Below are positions 23,227-31,162 of a stretch of DNA of 33,485 nt, piece after piece. The stretch comes from Candidatus Binataceae bacterium (GTDB lineage Bacteria; Desulfobacterota; Binatia; Binatales; Binataceae). Numbering within the stretch: the first letter of the stretch is position 1; the number at the start of each line of letters is the position of its first letter. The stretch covers positions 1 to 33,485 of the forward strand of contig DATGLK010000059.1 in the NCBI GenBank assembly GCA_035294265.1, given 5' to 3'. Position numbers and translations under genes: made by a program. The notes under the pieces were generated by a model that saw only the letters and a program-made list of their open reading frames with translations, ran no database searches and was not told where the DNA came from.

Positions 23227-23751
23227 ATGGCACGCCTAGCCCCAATCAGTCCCGAGCACATGAGCGCCGAACAGCGGCAAGTGTTTGAAGAAACCAACGC
23301 GCGCGGTCTGCCTGTGGGGGGCCCGTACGTGGCCTATCTGCGCAGTCCCAAATTCATGGCGCTCAACCGCGACATGGGCGATTTTCTGCGCCACAGCTCC
23401 TTGCCCGGCCGCCTGCGCCAGCTCATCGTGATGCGCACGATCAAGCATTGGAACGCCAAGTATCCCTGGTGGGCGCAAACTCGCCGTTCGCTCGCTGAAG
23501 GGCTTGAACAGACCACCCTGGATGCGATTGCAAAGGGGCAGACTCCCGCCTTGAGCGACCCCAAAGAGCAGATCGCCCTGAAACTGAGCCAGGAGCTGGT
23601 TGCCTCCGGTCAGGTCAGTGACGCTACCTATCAGCGAGGACTTGAGCTGATGGGCGAAACTGGCCTGGTCGAAGCGGTCGCTACTTGCGGCTTTTTCACC
23701 ATGGTTTGCTTTACCGCTAACGCCTTTCAGGTCGATCCGCCCAGCAATTAG
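23227..23751 (+). CDS. Carboxymuconolactone decarboxylase / AhpD-like family protein
   Basis: 174 residues from the ATG at 23227, preceded by AAGGAG at 23214-23219; the frame runs further upstream but that part overlaps the hydratase gene. The all-helical fold is indicated by SLPGRLRQLIVMRTIKHWNAKYPWWAQTRRSLAEGL, corresponding to the usual CMD segment where C..YC...H is found. The cysteines are replaced here (YPWW), so peroxidase activity of the AhpD type is not expected. Typical partners act as lactone decarboxylases or unknown hydrolases in aromatic pathways. It follows the CoA-transferase/hydratase pair on the same strand and may share its transcript. Confidence 0.85.
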   Translation: MARLAPISPEHMSAEQRQVFEETNARGLPVGGPYVAYLRSPKFMALNRDMGDFLRHSSLPGRLRQLIVMRTIKHWNAKYPWWAQTRRSLAEGLEQTTLDAIAKGQTPALSDPKEQIALKLSQELVASGQVSDATYQRGLELMGETGLVEAVATCGFFTMVCFTANAFQVDPPSN

Positions 23752-23934
23752 GCATCCTCGGCTTAAGCATCCGGGGTGGTCTTTGTGCTAAAGGATCGAA
23801 CAGCGGAGCCAAGCGGGTAAGCACGCGCTGGTCCGATTTCCCACGGGGCAGGTCGACCGTGGCCGGCCCGAAGGTCGAGCGGTGGGCGGTTGAGTTCAGG
23901 CCGGGCTTCGCAATTTTGGCCAGGAGCTGGATAA

Positions 23935-24705
23935 ATGGACGAGCAGATCTCCACGCCATCGCCCTCTCAACGGGCCGACGCGCTAGAACGCCAGCTTAGC
24001 CAGGAGCTGGACCGTATCGCCGTTCGCTCGGTACTCTACTACTCGGGCGAGCGCGATCCGACCGGTCCCTTAGAAGTTCCCCAGCCGCCCGCGGACGGGC
24101 GCTTGCATTACTACCTGATGGGTCCCGATCCGCGACTCAAGCCGATGCCGGATAAGCCTACGCTTATGGATTTCTTCCGCAACCGGTTCGGCCCTGCCGC
24201 TCATCTGCTGCAAAGCGCCGCCCTGGCGCGCAAAGCCGGACACGAGGAGAAGGTGATTATCGCCTGTTTGCTGCATGATATCGGCGTGTCGGGCTTTATC
24301 CGCAGCGACCACGGCTACTGGGGCGCGCAACTGGTCGAGCCTTACGTTGACGAAGAAGTGAGTTGGGCGATTCGCGCCCATCAGGTGCTGCGCTTCTATC
24401 CCGATCCCGAGGTCGGATACGAATACCCCGAGATGTACCTCAAGCTGTTCGGCGCCGATTACCGCCCCGAACCCTATATCGAGCGTGCATACCGGAAAAT
24501 TCGCAACCACCGCTGGTACATGACCGCCCGCCTGATCACGGTCAACGATATCTATTCCTTCGATCCCAAGGCGGTCGTCAACCTGGAAGAATTCACCGAC
24601 ATCATCGGGCGTAACTTCCGCCAGCCCGAAGAAGGCCTCGGCTTCGACGACAGCCCCTCGGCGCATATGTGGCGGACGATTAACTGGCCGACGCGGTTTC
24701 TGTAA
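23935..24705 (+). CDS. HD-domain protein (PhnZ/inositol-oxygenase-like)
   Basis: 256 residues, with AGGAG before the ATG. The HD core is HLLQSAALARKAG, then ACLLHDIGVSGF, then DHGYWGAQLVEPYVDEEVSWAIRAHQVLRFYP. His and Asp in LLHDIG plus the surrounding histidines provide a di-metal site. The spacing and the RAHQVLRFY stretch resemble the PhnZ type of HD proteins, mixed-valence diiron oxygenases that cleave C-P or C-C bonds, more than plain phosphohydrolases. This is a family-level inference. The long region after the HD core (YIERAYRKIRNHRWYMTARL) is conserved-looking but unassigned. The RidA gene follows 34 bp downstream, so the two are probably co-transcribed. Confidence 0.8.
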   Translation: MDEQISTPSPSQRADALERQLSQELDRIAVRSVLYYSGERDPTGPLEVPQPPADGRLHYYLMGPDPRLKPMPDKPTLMDFFRNRFGPAAHLLQSAALARKAGHEEKVIIACLLHDIGVSGFIRSDHGYWGAQLVEPYVDEEVSWAIRAHQVLRFYPDPEVGYEYPEMYLKLFGADYRPEPYIERAYRKIRNHRWYMTARLITVNDIYSFDPKAVVNLEEFTDIIGRNFRQPEEGLGFDDSPSAHMWRTINWPTRFL

Positions 24706-24739
24706 ACCGCGCATCGAGCGAAAGTCGCTGAATTGCCAA

Positions 24740-25120
24740 ATGAGAAAGAGTATCGAGCTGGACTACATTGGGCACGGCACGATGCCCGTGCCGTACGCGT
24801 CGCGGATCGGCAACCTGCTGATGTCGGGCGGGATCATGGGGCATGATCTCACAGGCAAGATGGCGGAGACGCCGGCTGAGCAGGCGCGCAACATGTTCGT
24901 CAATATCCGCAACACGGTAGAAGCGGCGGGGGGCAGCGTGGCGGATATCATCAAGATTAATTTTTTCTATCAGACCGGACTTGACCGTGCGGTGTTCAAT
25001 CCTTATTGGCTGGAATTGTTCCCCGACGCGGCCTCGCGGCCGGCGCGCAAGACGCTGGAGCTGGATTTGCGCCGGGGCAACATCGCGGTCGAGGCCGACA
25101 TCATGGCGGTAATCGAATAG
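24740..25120 (+). CDS. RidA family protein (Rid/YjgF/UK114)
   Basis: 126 residues, the standard size. Typical marks are GNLLMSGGIMGHDLTGKM near 24-41, QARNMFVNIRNTVEAAGGSVADI near 48-70, and the active-site region ASRPARKTLEL with Arg103 in the place of the catalytic arginine. Glu118 follows in the VEADIMAVI segment. RidA proteins hydrolyse reactive imines or enamines to ketones and ammonia, or act as relatives with other deaminase-like roles in catabolic operons. It follows the HD-domain gene closely. A weak ribosome binding site is consistent with coupled translation. Confidence 0.92.
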   Translation: MRKSIELDYIGHGTMPVPYASRIGNLLMSGGIMGHDLTGKMAETPAEQARNMFVNIRNTVEAAGGSVADIIKINFFYQTGLDRAVFNPYWLELFPDAASRPARKTLELDLRRGNIAVEADIMAVIE

Positions 25121-25178
25121 GCTGCGACGCGTTGTCGTCTCGGTTCCCTAGGCTCATTTCGGAAAGGAGAAAGCGGTT

Positions 25179-25790
25179 ATGAAGCTATATTTTTCCCCGG
25201 GAGCATGTTCGCTGTCGCCCCATATTGTGCTGCGTGAGTCGGGGTTGCCCTTCGAGTTGGAGCAGGTGGATCTTCGCGCCAAGAAGACCAAGTCCGGCGC
25301 CGATTTCCTGGCCATCAATCCCAAGGGGCAGGTGCCCACGCTCCAACTGGACAACGGCCAGGTGTTGACCGAAGGGCCGGCGATCGTCCAGTACGTGGCC
25401 GACCTCAAGCCCGAGAGCAATCTAGCGCCCAAAAACGGCACGCTGGAGCGGTCCCGAGTACAGGAATGGCTGAATTTCACCGCCTCGGAGTTGCACAAGC
25501 GTTACGGTCTGGTGTTCCGTCCCACCGTGCCCGAGGAGTACAAGCCCACGGTGCGTGAGGAGTTGGGCCAACGCTACGCGATGCTCGATAAGCAATTGGG
25601 AGCCGGTGGCCCTTTTCTGACCGGCGCTCAGTTTACGGTGGCCGACGCCTACATGTTCGTGATGCTCCACTGGGCCAAGCGCGCCAATATTGACATTTCC
25701 CAATGGCACAACGTCAAGGCCTACTTCGATCGCATCGCGGCGCGGCCCAAGGTGCAGGAAGTGTTCAAGGCCGAAGGGCTGCAACAGTAA
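25179..25790 (+). CDS. Glutathione S-transferase, beta class-like
   Basis: 203 residues, with AAGGAG 10 bp before the ATG. The N-terminal thioredoxin fold reads MKLYFSPGACSLSPHIVLRESG, with Cys10 as in beta-class GSTs that form a mixed disulfide with glutathione. NPKGQVPTL supplies the cis-proline and LTEGPAIVQYVAD the gamma-glutamyl binding part. The C-terminal helical domain includes FLTGAQFTVADAYMFVML with the conserved N-capping motif. It probably conjugates or reduces electrophilic compounds in the cytoplasm, fitting a xenobiotic-degrading neighbourhood. It is the last plus-strand gene before a 398-bp gene-free stretch. Confidence 0.95.
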   Translation: MKLYFSPGACSLSPHIVLRESGLPFELEQVDLRAKKTKSGADFLAINPKGQVPTLQLDNGQVLTEGPAIVQYVADLKPESNLAPKNGTLERSRVQEWLNFTASELHKRYGLVFRPTVPEEYKPTVREELGQRYAMLDKQLGAGGPFLTGAQFTVADAYMFVMLHWAKRANIDISQWHNVKAYFDRIAARPKVQEVFKAEGLQQ

Positions 25791-26188
25791 ATCGTCTGCA
25801 CGGCTGGTGGGGTAGGCGCGATGGCCCGCCTCACCGGCACAACGCCCGTGCGTGGACAGAAGAAAATCCCGAAGAAAATCCCGAAGAAAATCCCTATGTC
25901 CGGGATTATAAGTGGAAAGTGAAGTGGAGGGATTTGCGATCTTCCAATGCCGCTTGCCGCGATGAATGCAACGTGGGGAGTTTAAGGACGGAGAGCCGCG
26001 TCGCGCAGTGAGTTCGGAAATGGCGGTTAGGCGTCGTGCATCAACGCTGCAAGGAGAGATGGGAAAATAGGACGAGCTCGGTCGGCGCGGGAAGGCACTG
26101 CTAAGAGCCCTTCCACCCACCCTCTTCGATGGCTCAGGAGGAAACAGGAAAGGGCGAAAGGAGCTGTCGCGCGGCATCGCGCGGGTCG
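25791..26188. other. 398-bp convergent intergenic region
   Basis: It lies between the stops of the GST gene and the leftward DUF1932-type dehydrogenase gene. Open frames on both strands here are not credible genes. The one notable element is the 12-bp triplicate at 25859-25894, listed separately. No clear terminator hairpin with a T run was found. Confidence 0.5.
25859..25894. repeat. Tandem repeat, three exact copies of a 12-bp unit
   Basis: GAAGAAAATCCC occurs three times head to tail without a mismatch. It lies in non-coding DNA between convergent genes. Three identical short units indicate recent slippage. It is much too short and lacks the spacer structure of a CRISPR. Confidence 0.95.
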
Positions 26189-27145
26189 CTACTTAGCGCC
26201 GATTGGCACAGCTCGGGACTTTTCCCGCTCGCTTTCTGACGATGTCGCTTGCGCCAGCGCGTCGGCCAGCCGCCGCCAGGAAAATCCCTCGCCCGCGTAA
26301 GCTATCCCCGCCTGCTCCATCGCCTTGGGCAGCCACGCCTGTACGTTAGCCGTCGCCGTGGCCATGGTAGGCTCCAGCCCGGCATCCAGCAGGGTTTGTA
26401 CCACTTCCAGCATTTCTTCGGAGCGTCGCCGGCCGTGCTCGGCCACCCGGCTGATTAGGTAGTCGGGCAGTGCCGCGTTCCAGCCCATCGAAGGGTAAGT
26501 GGCGTGAAGCGACTTGAGCACCGCCTCTTCGGCACCGTAGCGGCGGGCGACCAGCATGCATTCAAGCGTCAATGCCTCCAGCCCCTTGACCATGATGCTG
26601 CGGCACATCTTGATTGCCGCTGCGACGCCCACTTCAGTCGCCACCGCGGTGGCACCGAAACCGAGGTGAGATAGCGCCTGCGCCACCTCGCCGGCGCGCT
26701 TGCCACCTAGCAGCATCGGTACCTTGAGCCGCTGCGGCGGCACGGGCGCCATCACCGCGGCCTCGACGTAATCCGCGCCCGCATTTTCGATCACCCGGCA
26801 GTTGTCGCGCCGCGTCTGGGGCGAGACCGAATTTATCTCGAAGAATATTTGTCCAGGTTTGAGCAAATGCGCCGCCGACTGGGCGACCTCGCGCGAGGCG
26901 CTGGCGGTCACCGCGGAAATCACTAGGTCAGCCCCCTCGAGTGCTTCGGCCAGGCTGGCTGCGGCATGCACCCCGGCACGCTCGGCTTTGGCCAGGATGG
27001 CGCACTTGCGCGCGGGGTTGTTGAATAGAATGTCGAAGCTCGCTACTTGCGGGCCGCGAAGCGCCGCCAGGTCGGCTCCGAGGATGCCGCCGGCTTCGCC
27101 AAAACCGATTAGACTGATGCGCGCCAGGTTGAGTTGACCGGCCAT
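26189..27145 (-). CDS. NAD(P)-dependent dehydrogenase with DUF1932 C-terminal domain
   Basis: 318 residues from the ATG at 27145, with GGAGGA upstream; a frame extension of 11 basic residues is unlikely. The Rossmann motif GFGEAGGILGADLA lies at the N-terminus, followed by ADLVISAVTASASREVAQSAAHLLKPGQIFFEINSVSP, typical of the 3-hydroxyisobutyrate/6-phosphogluconate dehydrogenase superfamily. Residues about 190-290 (IKMCRSIMVKGLEALTLECM ... YPSMGWNAALPDYLISRV) match the DUF1932 domain seen in phosphogluconate-dehydrogenase-like proteins. The substrate is unknown, probably a hydroxy acid. It is divergent from the luciferase-like gene, with 173 bp between the starts. Confidence 0.9.
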   Translation of the reverse strand: MAGQLNLARISLIGFGEAGGILGADLAALRGPQVASFDILFNNPARKCAILAKAERAGVHAAASLAEALEGADLVISAVTASASREVAQSAAHLLKPGQIFFEINSVSPQTRRDNCRVIENAGADYVEAAVMAPVPPQRLKVPMLLGGKRAGEVAQALSHLGFGATAVATEVGVAAAIKMCRSIMVKGLEALTLECMLVARRYGAEEAVLKSLHATYPSMGWNAALPDYLISRVAEHGRRRSEEMLEVVQTLLDAGLEPTMATATANVQAWLPKAMEQAGIAYAGEGFSWRRLADALAQATSSESEREKSRAVPIGAK

Positions 27146-27318
27146 CGTTCGCTTCCTCCGCTTGAGTCTGCGCGGCACAGGCGCGGTGCCGCCGCTATGT
27201 GACCCAGTCGCACACTGACACCGAAGCGGTCAAGCCCGCACTTGGAACGGCGGGGCCGACCGGGGATAATCGCGCCACGGGCGCAGGCGCCGCGCGCGGC
27301 GTGCCGCAGGAGTCAGCG

Positions 27319-28380
27319 ATGCGCTTTGGCAGCTACTACTTTTTACAGGCCCCGCCGGGTACCTCCGACGCCGAGGTTATCCAGCGCGAATTCGATCAGA
27401 TGTGCTTTTCGGAGGAGCTTGGCTTCGATTCGGTCTGGCTGACCGAGCATCATTTCACCGAATACGGACTGTCGGTCAGTCCGGTGGCGATCAGCACCGC
27501 CTTGGCCGCTTGCACCCGCCGAATCAAGATCGGCTGGGCCGCCGCGATTCTTCCCTTTCACGACCCCATTCGCCTGGCCGAAGAGGTGGCGTTGGCCGAT
27601 ATCCTGAGCCGCGGCCGTTTGCTAGTCGGGGTCGGGCGGGGCAACCGACCGGGCGAATTTGCCGGCTTTCGCATCCCCCAGGAGGAAAGCCGCGCGCGCT
27701 TTTATGAGATCCTGGAGTTGATGCTGGCGGCGTGGACACAGGAGCGGGTGTCATATCGCGGCAAGTTTTTTCAGATCGAAGAGCTGGCGGTGCGGCCCAA
27801 GCCCTTCACCAAGCCCCACCCACCGATTTTTTTGGTGGCGACCAGCCCCGAGACCGTAACCTTTGCGGCCCGGCGTGGCTGGCCCATTCTTAATTCGGTG
27901 ATTACCGGGCCGCTGTCCCAGGTCGTGGCCCATCGCGATCTCTACCTCGCCACCCGGCGCGAACTGGGCGCCAGCGAGGAGCAGGCCCGCCAGGCGCTGG
28001 ATGGCTGGGGGGTGTCGCGCCATATCTATGTTGCGCCTACCGACGCGCAGGCCAGCCGCGAGGCTTACGCGGCCGAGCAATGGTATCAGGGTGCGTTCAA
28101 GCGCTTTCTGATCCCCGAGCGGATCGAGGATGCGCCGCTCTCGTTGCAGCCGCGCTTCCGCGCGATGGCCGAGCGTTTCGAGCATTTCCGGCTCGACGAT
28201 GTCCTGCGCGAAAGCGTGCTCTTCGGCAGTCCCGAGCGGGTCATCGATGGAATTGCGGAGATGCGCGCCTTGGGCATCGGCGAGGTGTTGTGCTGGATGA
28301 ACTTCGGCGGCCTGGCCTCGGAGCTGGTGGAGCGCTCGATGCGCCTGTTCGCCGAGCGCGTGATGCCCCGCTTTCGCTGA
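27319..28380 (+). CDS. LLM-class (luciferase-like) flavin-dependent oxidoreductase
   Basis: 353 residues from the ATG at 27319, because AGGAG lies 6 bp upstream and the TIM-barrel strand MRFGSYYFLQAP begins at once; 40 residues of in-frame upstream sequence are low-complexity. Motifs are FDSVWLTEHHFTEYG, ALAACTRRIKIGWAAAILPFHDPIRLAEEVA, SRGRLLVGVGRGNRPGEFAGFRI and PPIFLVATSPETVTFAARRGWPIL, all characteristic of bacterial luciferase-like enzymes using reduced FMN or F420. Family members are monooxygenases or dehydrogenases for alkanes, sulfonates, ketones and others. No flavin reductase is nearby, which leaves the cofactor open. A hairpin follows the stop. Confidence 0.92.
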   Translation: MRFGSYYFLQAPPGTSDAEVIQREFDQMCFSEELGFDSVWLTEHHFTEYGLSVSPVAISTALAACTRRIKIGWAAAILPFHDPIRLAEEVALADILSRGRLLVGVGRGNRPGEFAGFRIPQEESRARFYEILELMLAAWTQERVSYRGKFFQIEELAVRPKPFTKPHPPIFLVATSPETVTFAARRGWPILNSVITGPLSQVVAHRDLYLATRRELGASEEQARQALDGWGVSRHIYVAPTDAQASREAYAAEQWYQGAFKRFLIPERIEDAPLSLQPRFRAMAERFEHFRLDDVLRESVLFGSPERVIDGIAEMRALGIGEVLCWMNFGGLASELVERSMRLFAERVMPRFR

Positions 28381-28383
28381 TTC

Positions 28384-28405
28384 GGCGGCGGCTTTCTCCG
28401 CCGCC
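28384..28405 (+). terminator. GC-rich hairpin after the luciferase-like gene
   Basis: GGCGGCGG-CTTTCT-CCGCCGCC is a perfect eight-pair stem with a six-base loop, starting 4 bp past the stop and followed by CTTT. It is a good candidate for a factor-independent terminator, although the T run is short. Confidence 0.6.
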
Positions 28406-28446
28406 CTTTGGAGTCAAAGGTTACGTTAAGGCCCCGACGCGCGCGC

Positions 28447-28462
28447 GTGAGCTGCGGCTCAC
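28447..28462. terminator. Second hairpin between convergent genes
   Basis: GTGAGC-TGCG-GCTCAC forms a perfect six-pair stem in the 287-bp space between the stops of the luciferase-like gene and the molybdopterin-enzyme gene. There is no T run on either side. The rest of this spacer shows no gene or other structure that I can support. Confidence 0.3.
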
Positions 28463-28667
28463 TGCGACGACAGCGTTGAGTTCGTGGATTACGTCCTTCT
28501 TATCGAGTTCGGAATCGGTCCGTATTCGACGCTGGCCGCTCCGGCCTCTTTGCCAAAGCGTTTGCCCAGGCATGCGAGCCAACCAGCGAGCGCGACCGCT
28601 CGATACCGCTTGATTGTTACGCGCGGCGGGTCAGTGACGGTTATTTGCCAGACGGCGCCCCAAGGCG

Positions 28668-30932
28668 TTACTTGCCGGTTTGTTTGTGTAGTCCCTCGTA
28701 AACCTTGGCGGCCGTGATGGGCAGTTCCGTGATCCGTACTCCGACCGCGTCGAATACCGCATTGGCGATCGCAGCCGGCACCGAAGACAGACTGTGTTCG
28801 CCGATCGCCTTGCTATTATGTGGTCCGGGACCGACCTGGCTGGGCACGATGACCGTGGTCAGCTCTGGAATGTCCATCGCGGTGGGCAGCTTGTAGTCAC
28901 CCATGTGCAAGGTGGTTACGTTGCCGTCGCGGATCACCAGATGCTCGGTGAGCGCCTGGCCGATCCCCTGCACTACACCGCCCTCGATCTGGCCGTGCAA
29001 GGTCAGCGGATTGATCACGGTGCCGGTATCGTGGGCGGTCACCAGTTTGCGTAGCTTGACCTCGCCGGTTTCGCGATCGACCTCGACCTCGGCAATCTGG
29101 GCGCAGAAGCAAGTGTTGTCCATCTCGCCGCTTTTGTGGACGTAATTGCCCGTGCGATGGATCGGTGCCAGGCCGCGCTCGGCCGCGTAAGCCATCAGGC
29201 TCTTGAGGTCGAGGCTGCCGCTGGGAGCGGTGAATTTGCCCTGTTGCAGCGTTACCTGAGCGGGTTCGCAGCCCAGCTTCTGCGCCGCCAGTTCGCTGAG
29301 CGCCTTGATCATCTCGCGCGTGGCGGCCAGGGCCGCCTGACCGCCAATGTAGGTAAAGCGGCTGGCCGCGTGGCCTAACTCGAAGGGTGCATTGTCGGTA
29401 TCGCTCTGAACGATCGTGACCGCCTCACGGGGAAGGTGGAATTCCTCGGCCACGACTTGCTGCAGCATGGTCAAGGCGCCGGTGCCGGTGTCGGGTGCGC
29501 CGGTGAGCAGCGAGATCCGCCCCTGGGCGTCGACGCTGAGGATCATGGCCGAGGCCCCAATATTGCCGGTGCCCCGTTCGTACAGCGCCACGCCGCGGCC
29601 GACGTTAGGCGGCTTGGGTGCCTCCCAATGAGCCGCGGCGGCGGCGGCCTCCAGCGTCTGCGGGCCCAGGATGGCGCGCCAATGCTCACCCAACGCACCG
29701 GTATCGCCCTCGCTCAAAACGTTGCGGCGGCGAAATTCCAGCGCCTCGATCCCCATCTCATGAGCGATCATGTCCATGTGACTTTCCACCGCGAACAGCA
29801 TCTGCGGCGCGCCTGGCGCGCGCATATAACCGCGCGGCACGGTGTTGGTGTAAACCCGATAGGCTTCGATCAGCACCGCGGGAACGCGGTAGGCACCCGA
29901 GCCGTGAACCGCCCCATGCAGCATCGGTGAGGGCGAATAGCCGCTGTAGCCGCCGCAGTCGTATACGATTTTGACTTGATGGGCGGTGATGTGGCCCTCG
30001 TTATCTACCCCGGTCTTCTGGGTAATGATCGCCGAATGGCGCGGATTGGCCGCCATCAGCTCCTCGGTATAAGTCATCACCATCTTGACCGGCCGATTGG
30101 CATTCTTGGCCAGGTAGTAACACAGCACGCTGTCCATCAGGCTGCCCTTGGCGCCGAAATCCCCACCGATCGAGGCGGCATCGACCCGGATGCGCTCCTG
30201 AGGCAAGTCCAGCGCAATCGCGATCTGGTTGCGTGCCACGTACGGCATCTTGTTGGTCAGCCAGATGTGGATGCGGCCATTGGGCTCGATCCAGGTCGCG
30301 CATGCGTGCGGCTCGATATAGGCCTGATGGATGGCGGGGACGTAAAAGGTATGCTCGAAGACCCGCGCCGCTTTGGCAAAACCGGCCTCCAGGTCGCCGT
30401 GTTTGATGATCGCCTGGGCGCTGACGTTGGGGATCGGCGGGGCGATTCGCACCTCGCCGTGGAAGGGTTGCGGCGGCATGTGCGAGTAGCGGGCGGGGTC
30501 GTCGTGGATCAGCGGCGCGCCCGCCGTCATCGCCTCCAGCGGATCGAACACCGCGGGCAGCTCCTCGTAGCGCACCTCGATCAGCTTGAGCGCAGCCTCG
30601 GCGATGTCGGGGGTCTCGGCCGCCACCGCCGCGACTTTATCGCCGACGAAGCGGACCCGGTCGCGCGCCAGCACTGGGGTATCGAAGATGAACTTGCCCA
30701 TCAGCACTTCGGGCACATCGGCGCTGGTCAGCACCGCGTGCACGCCGGGCAATTTGCGCGCCTCGCTGACGTCGAGCGAGACGATGCGGGCATGGGGGAA
30801 GGGGCTGCGCAGCACCTTGCCCCACAACATCCCGGGCAAAATGACGTCGGCGGTGTACTTGGTGCGACCGGTGACTTTAGCCGGGCCTTCGACCCGCCCA
30901 GCAGGCTGACCGATATTGAGCAATGTTGCCAT
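28668..30932 (-). CDS. Molybdopterin-binding large subunit, xanthine dehydrogenase/CO dehydrogenase family
   Basis: 754 residues, the normal size of the molybdenum subunit. The N-terminal domain (RVEGPAKVTGRTKYTADVILPGMLWGKVLRSPFPHARI) and DDPARYSHMPPQPFHGEVRI open the family pattern. GGDFGAKGSLMDSVLCYYLAKNANRPVKMVMTYTEEL and RGYMRAPGAPQMLFAVESHMDMIAHEMG hold the cofactor and substrate loops. The catalytic Glu is E712 in KAIGEHSLSSVPAAIANAV. Such enzymes hydroxylate aromatic N-heterocycles, aldehydes or aromatic acids (xanthine dehydrogenase, 4-hydroxybenzoyl-CoA reductase or isoquinoline oxidoreductase relatives) with FAD and [2Fe-2S] subunits. Neither partner subunit is encoded on either side here. 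It is divergent from the fumarylacetoacetase-like gene, with 230 bp between the starts. Confidence 0.93.
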   Translation of the reverse strand: MATLLNIGQPAGRVEGPAKVTGRTKYTADVILPGMLWGKVLRSPFPHARIVSLDVSEARKLPGVHAVLTSADVPEVLMGKFIFDTPVLARDRVRFVGDKVAAVAAETPDIAEAALKLIEVRYEELPAVFDPLEAMTAGAPLIHDDPARYSHMPPQPFHGEVRIAPPIPNVSAQAIIKHGDLEAGFAKAARVFEHTFYVPAIHQAYIEPHACATWIEPNGRIHIWLTNKMPYVARNQIAIALDLPQERIRVDAASIGGDFGAKGSLMDSVLCYYLAKNANRPVKMVMTYTEELMAANPRHSAIITQKTGVDNEGHITAHQVKIVYDCGGYSGYSPSPMLHGAVHGSGAYRVPAVLIEAYRVYTNTVPRGYMRAPGAPQMLFAVESHMDMIAHEMGIEALEFRRRNVLSEGDTGALGEHWRAILGPQTLEAAAAAAHWEAPKPPNVGRGVALYERGTGNIGASAMILSVDAQGRISLLTGAPDTGTGALTMLQQVVAEEFHLPREAVTIVQSDTDNAPFELGHAASRFTYIGGQAALAATREMIKALSELAAQKLGCEPAQVTLQQGKFTAPSGSLDLKSLMAYAAERGLAPIHRTGNYVHKSGEMDNTCFCAQIAEVEVDRETGEVKLRKLVTAHDTGTVINPLTLHGQIEGGVVQGIGQALTEHLVIRDGNVTTLHMGDYKLPTAMDIPELTTVIVPSQVGPGPHNSKAIGEHSLSSVPAAIANAVFDAVGVRITELPITAAKVYEGLHKQTGK

Positions 30933-31162
30933 GAGTGTTCCTTTTCCGCCCTCGCGACCCAGGCAGGCGCCGGCAGCCTACGGCCACGGTGCGTCAAGTC
31001 GTCTCCCCTCGTAATACCCCAGCGCTGCCGATAACGTCTATAGCCTGCGCCAAGTGGGGCCCCGGGCGCTGGCGTGGCGGGCGGTTAGTTGGCTAAAGTC
31101 GCGGCTGCGCGGCCCCGCCGCCGCGCCCGCAACAGACAACGACCGCTTGGAGGAGGATAGCC

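Noticed and set aside
25859-25894. CRISPR-like array
   Set aside because: The 12-bp units are directly adjacent with no spacers and no cas gene is present.
27199-27318. Upstream extension of the luciferase-like gene
   Set aside because: The sequence is low-complexity Gly/Ala/Thr and the ribosome binding site sits before the inner ATG at 27319.
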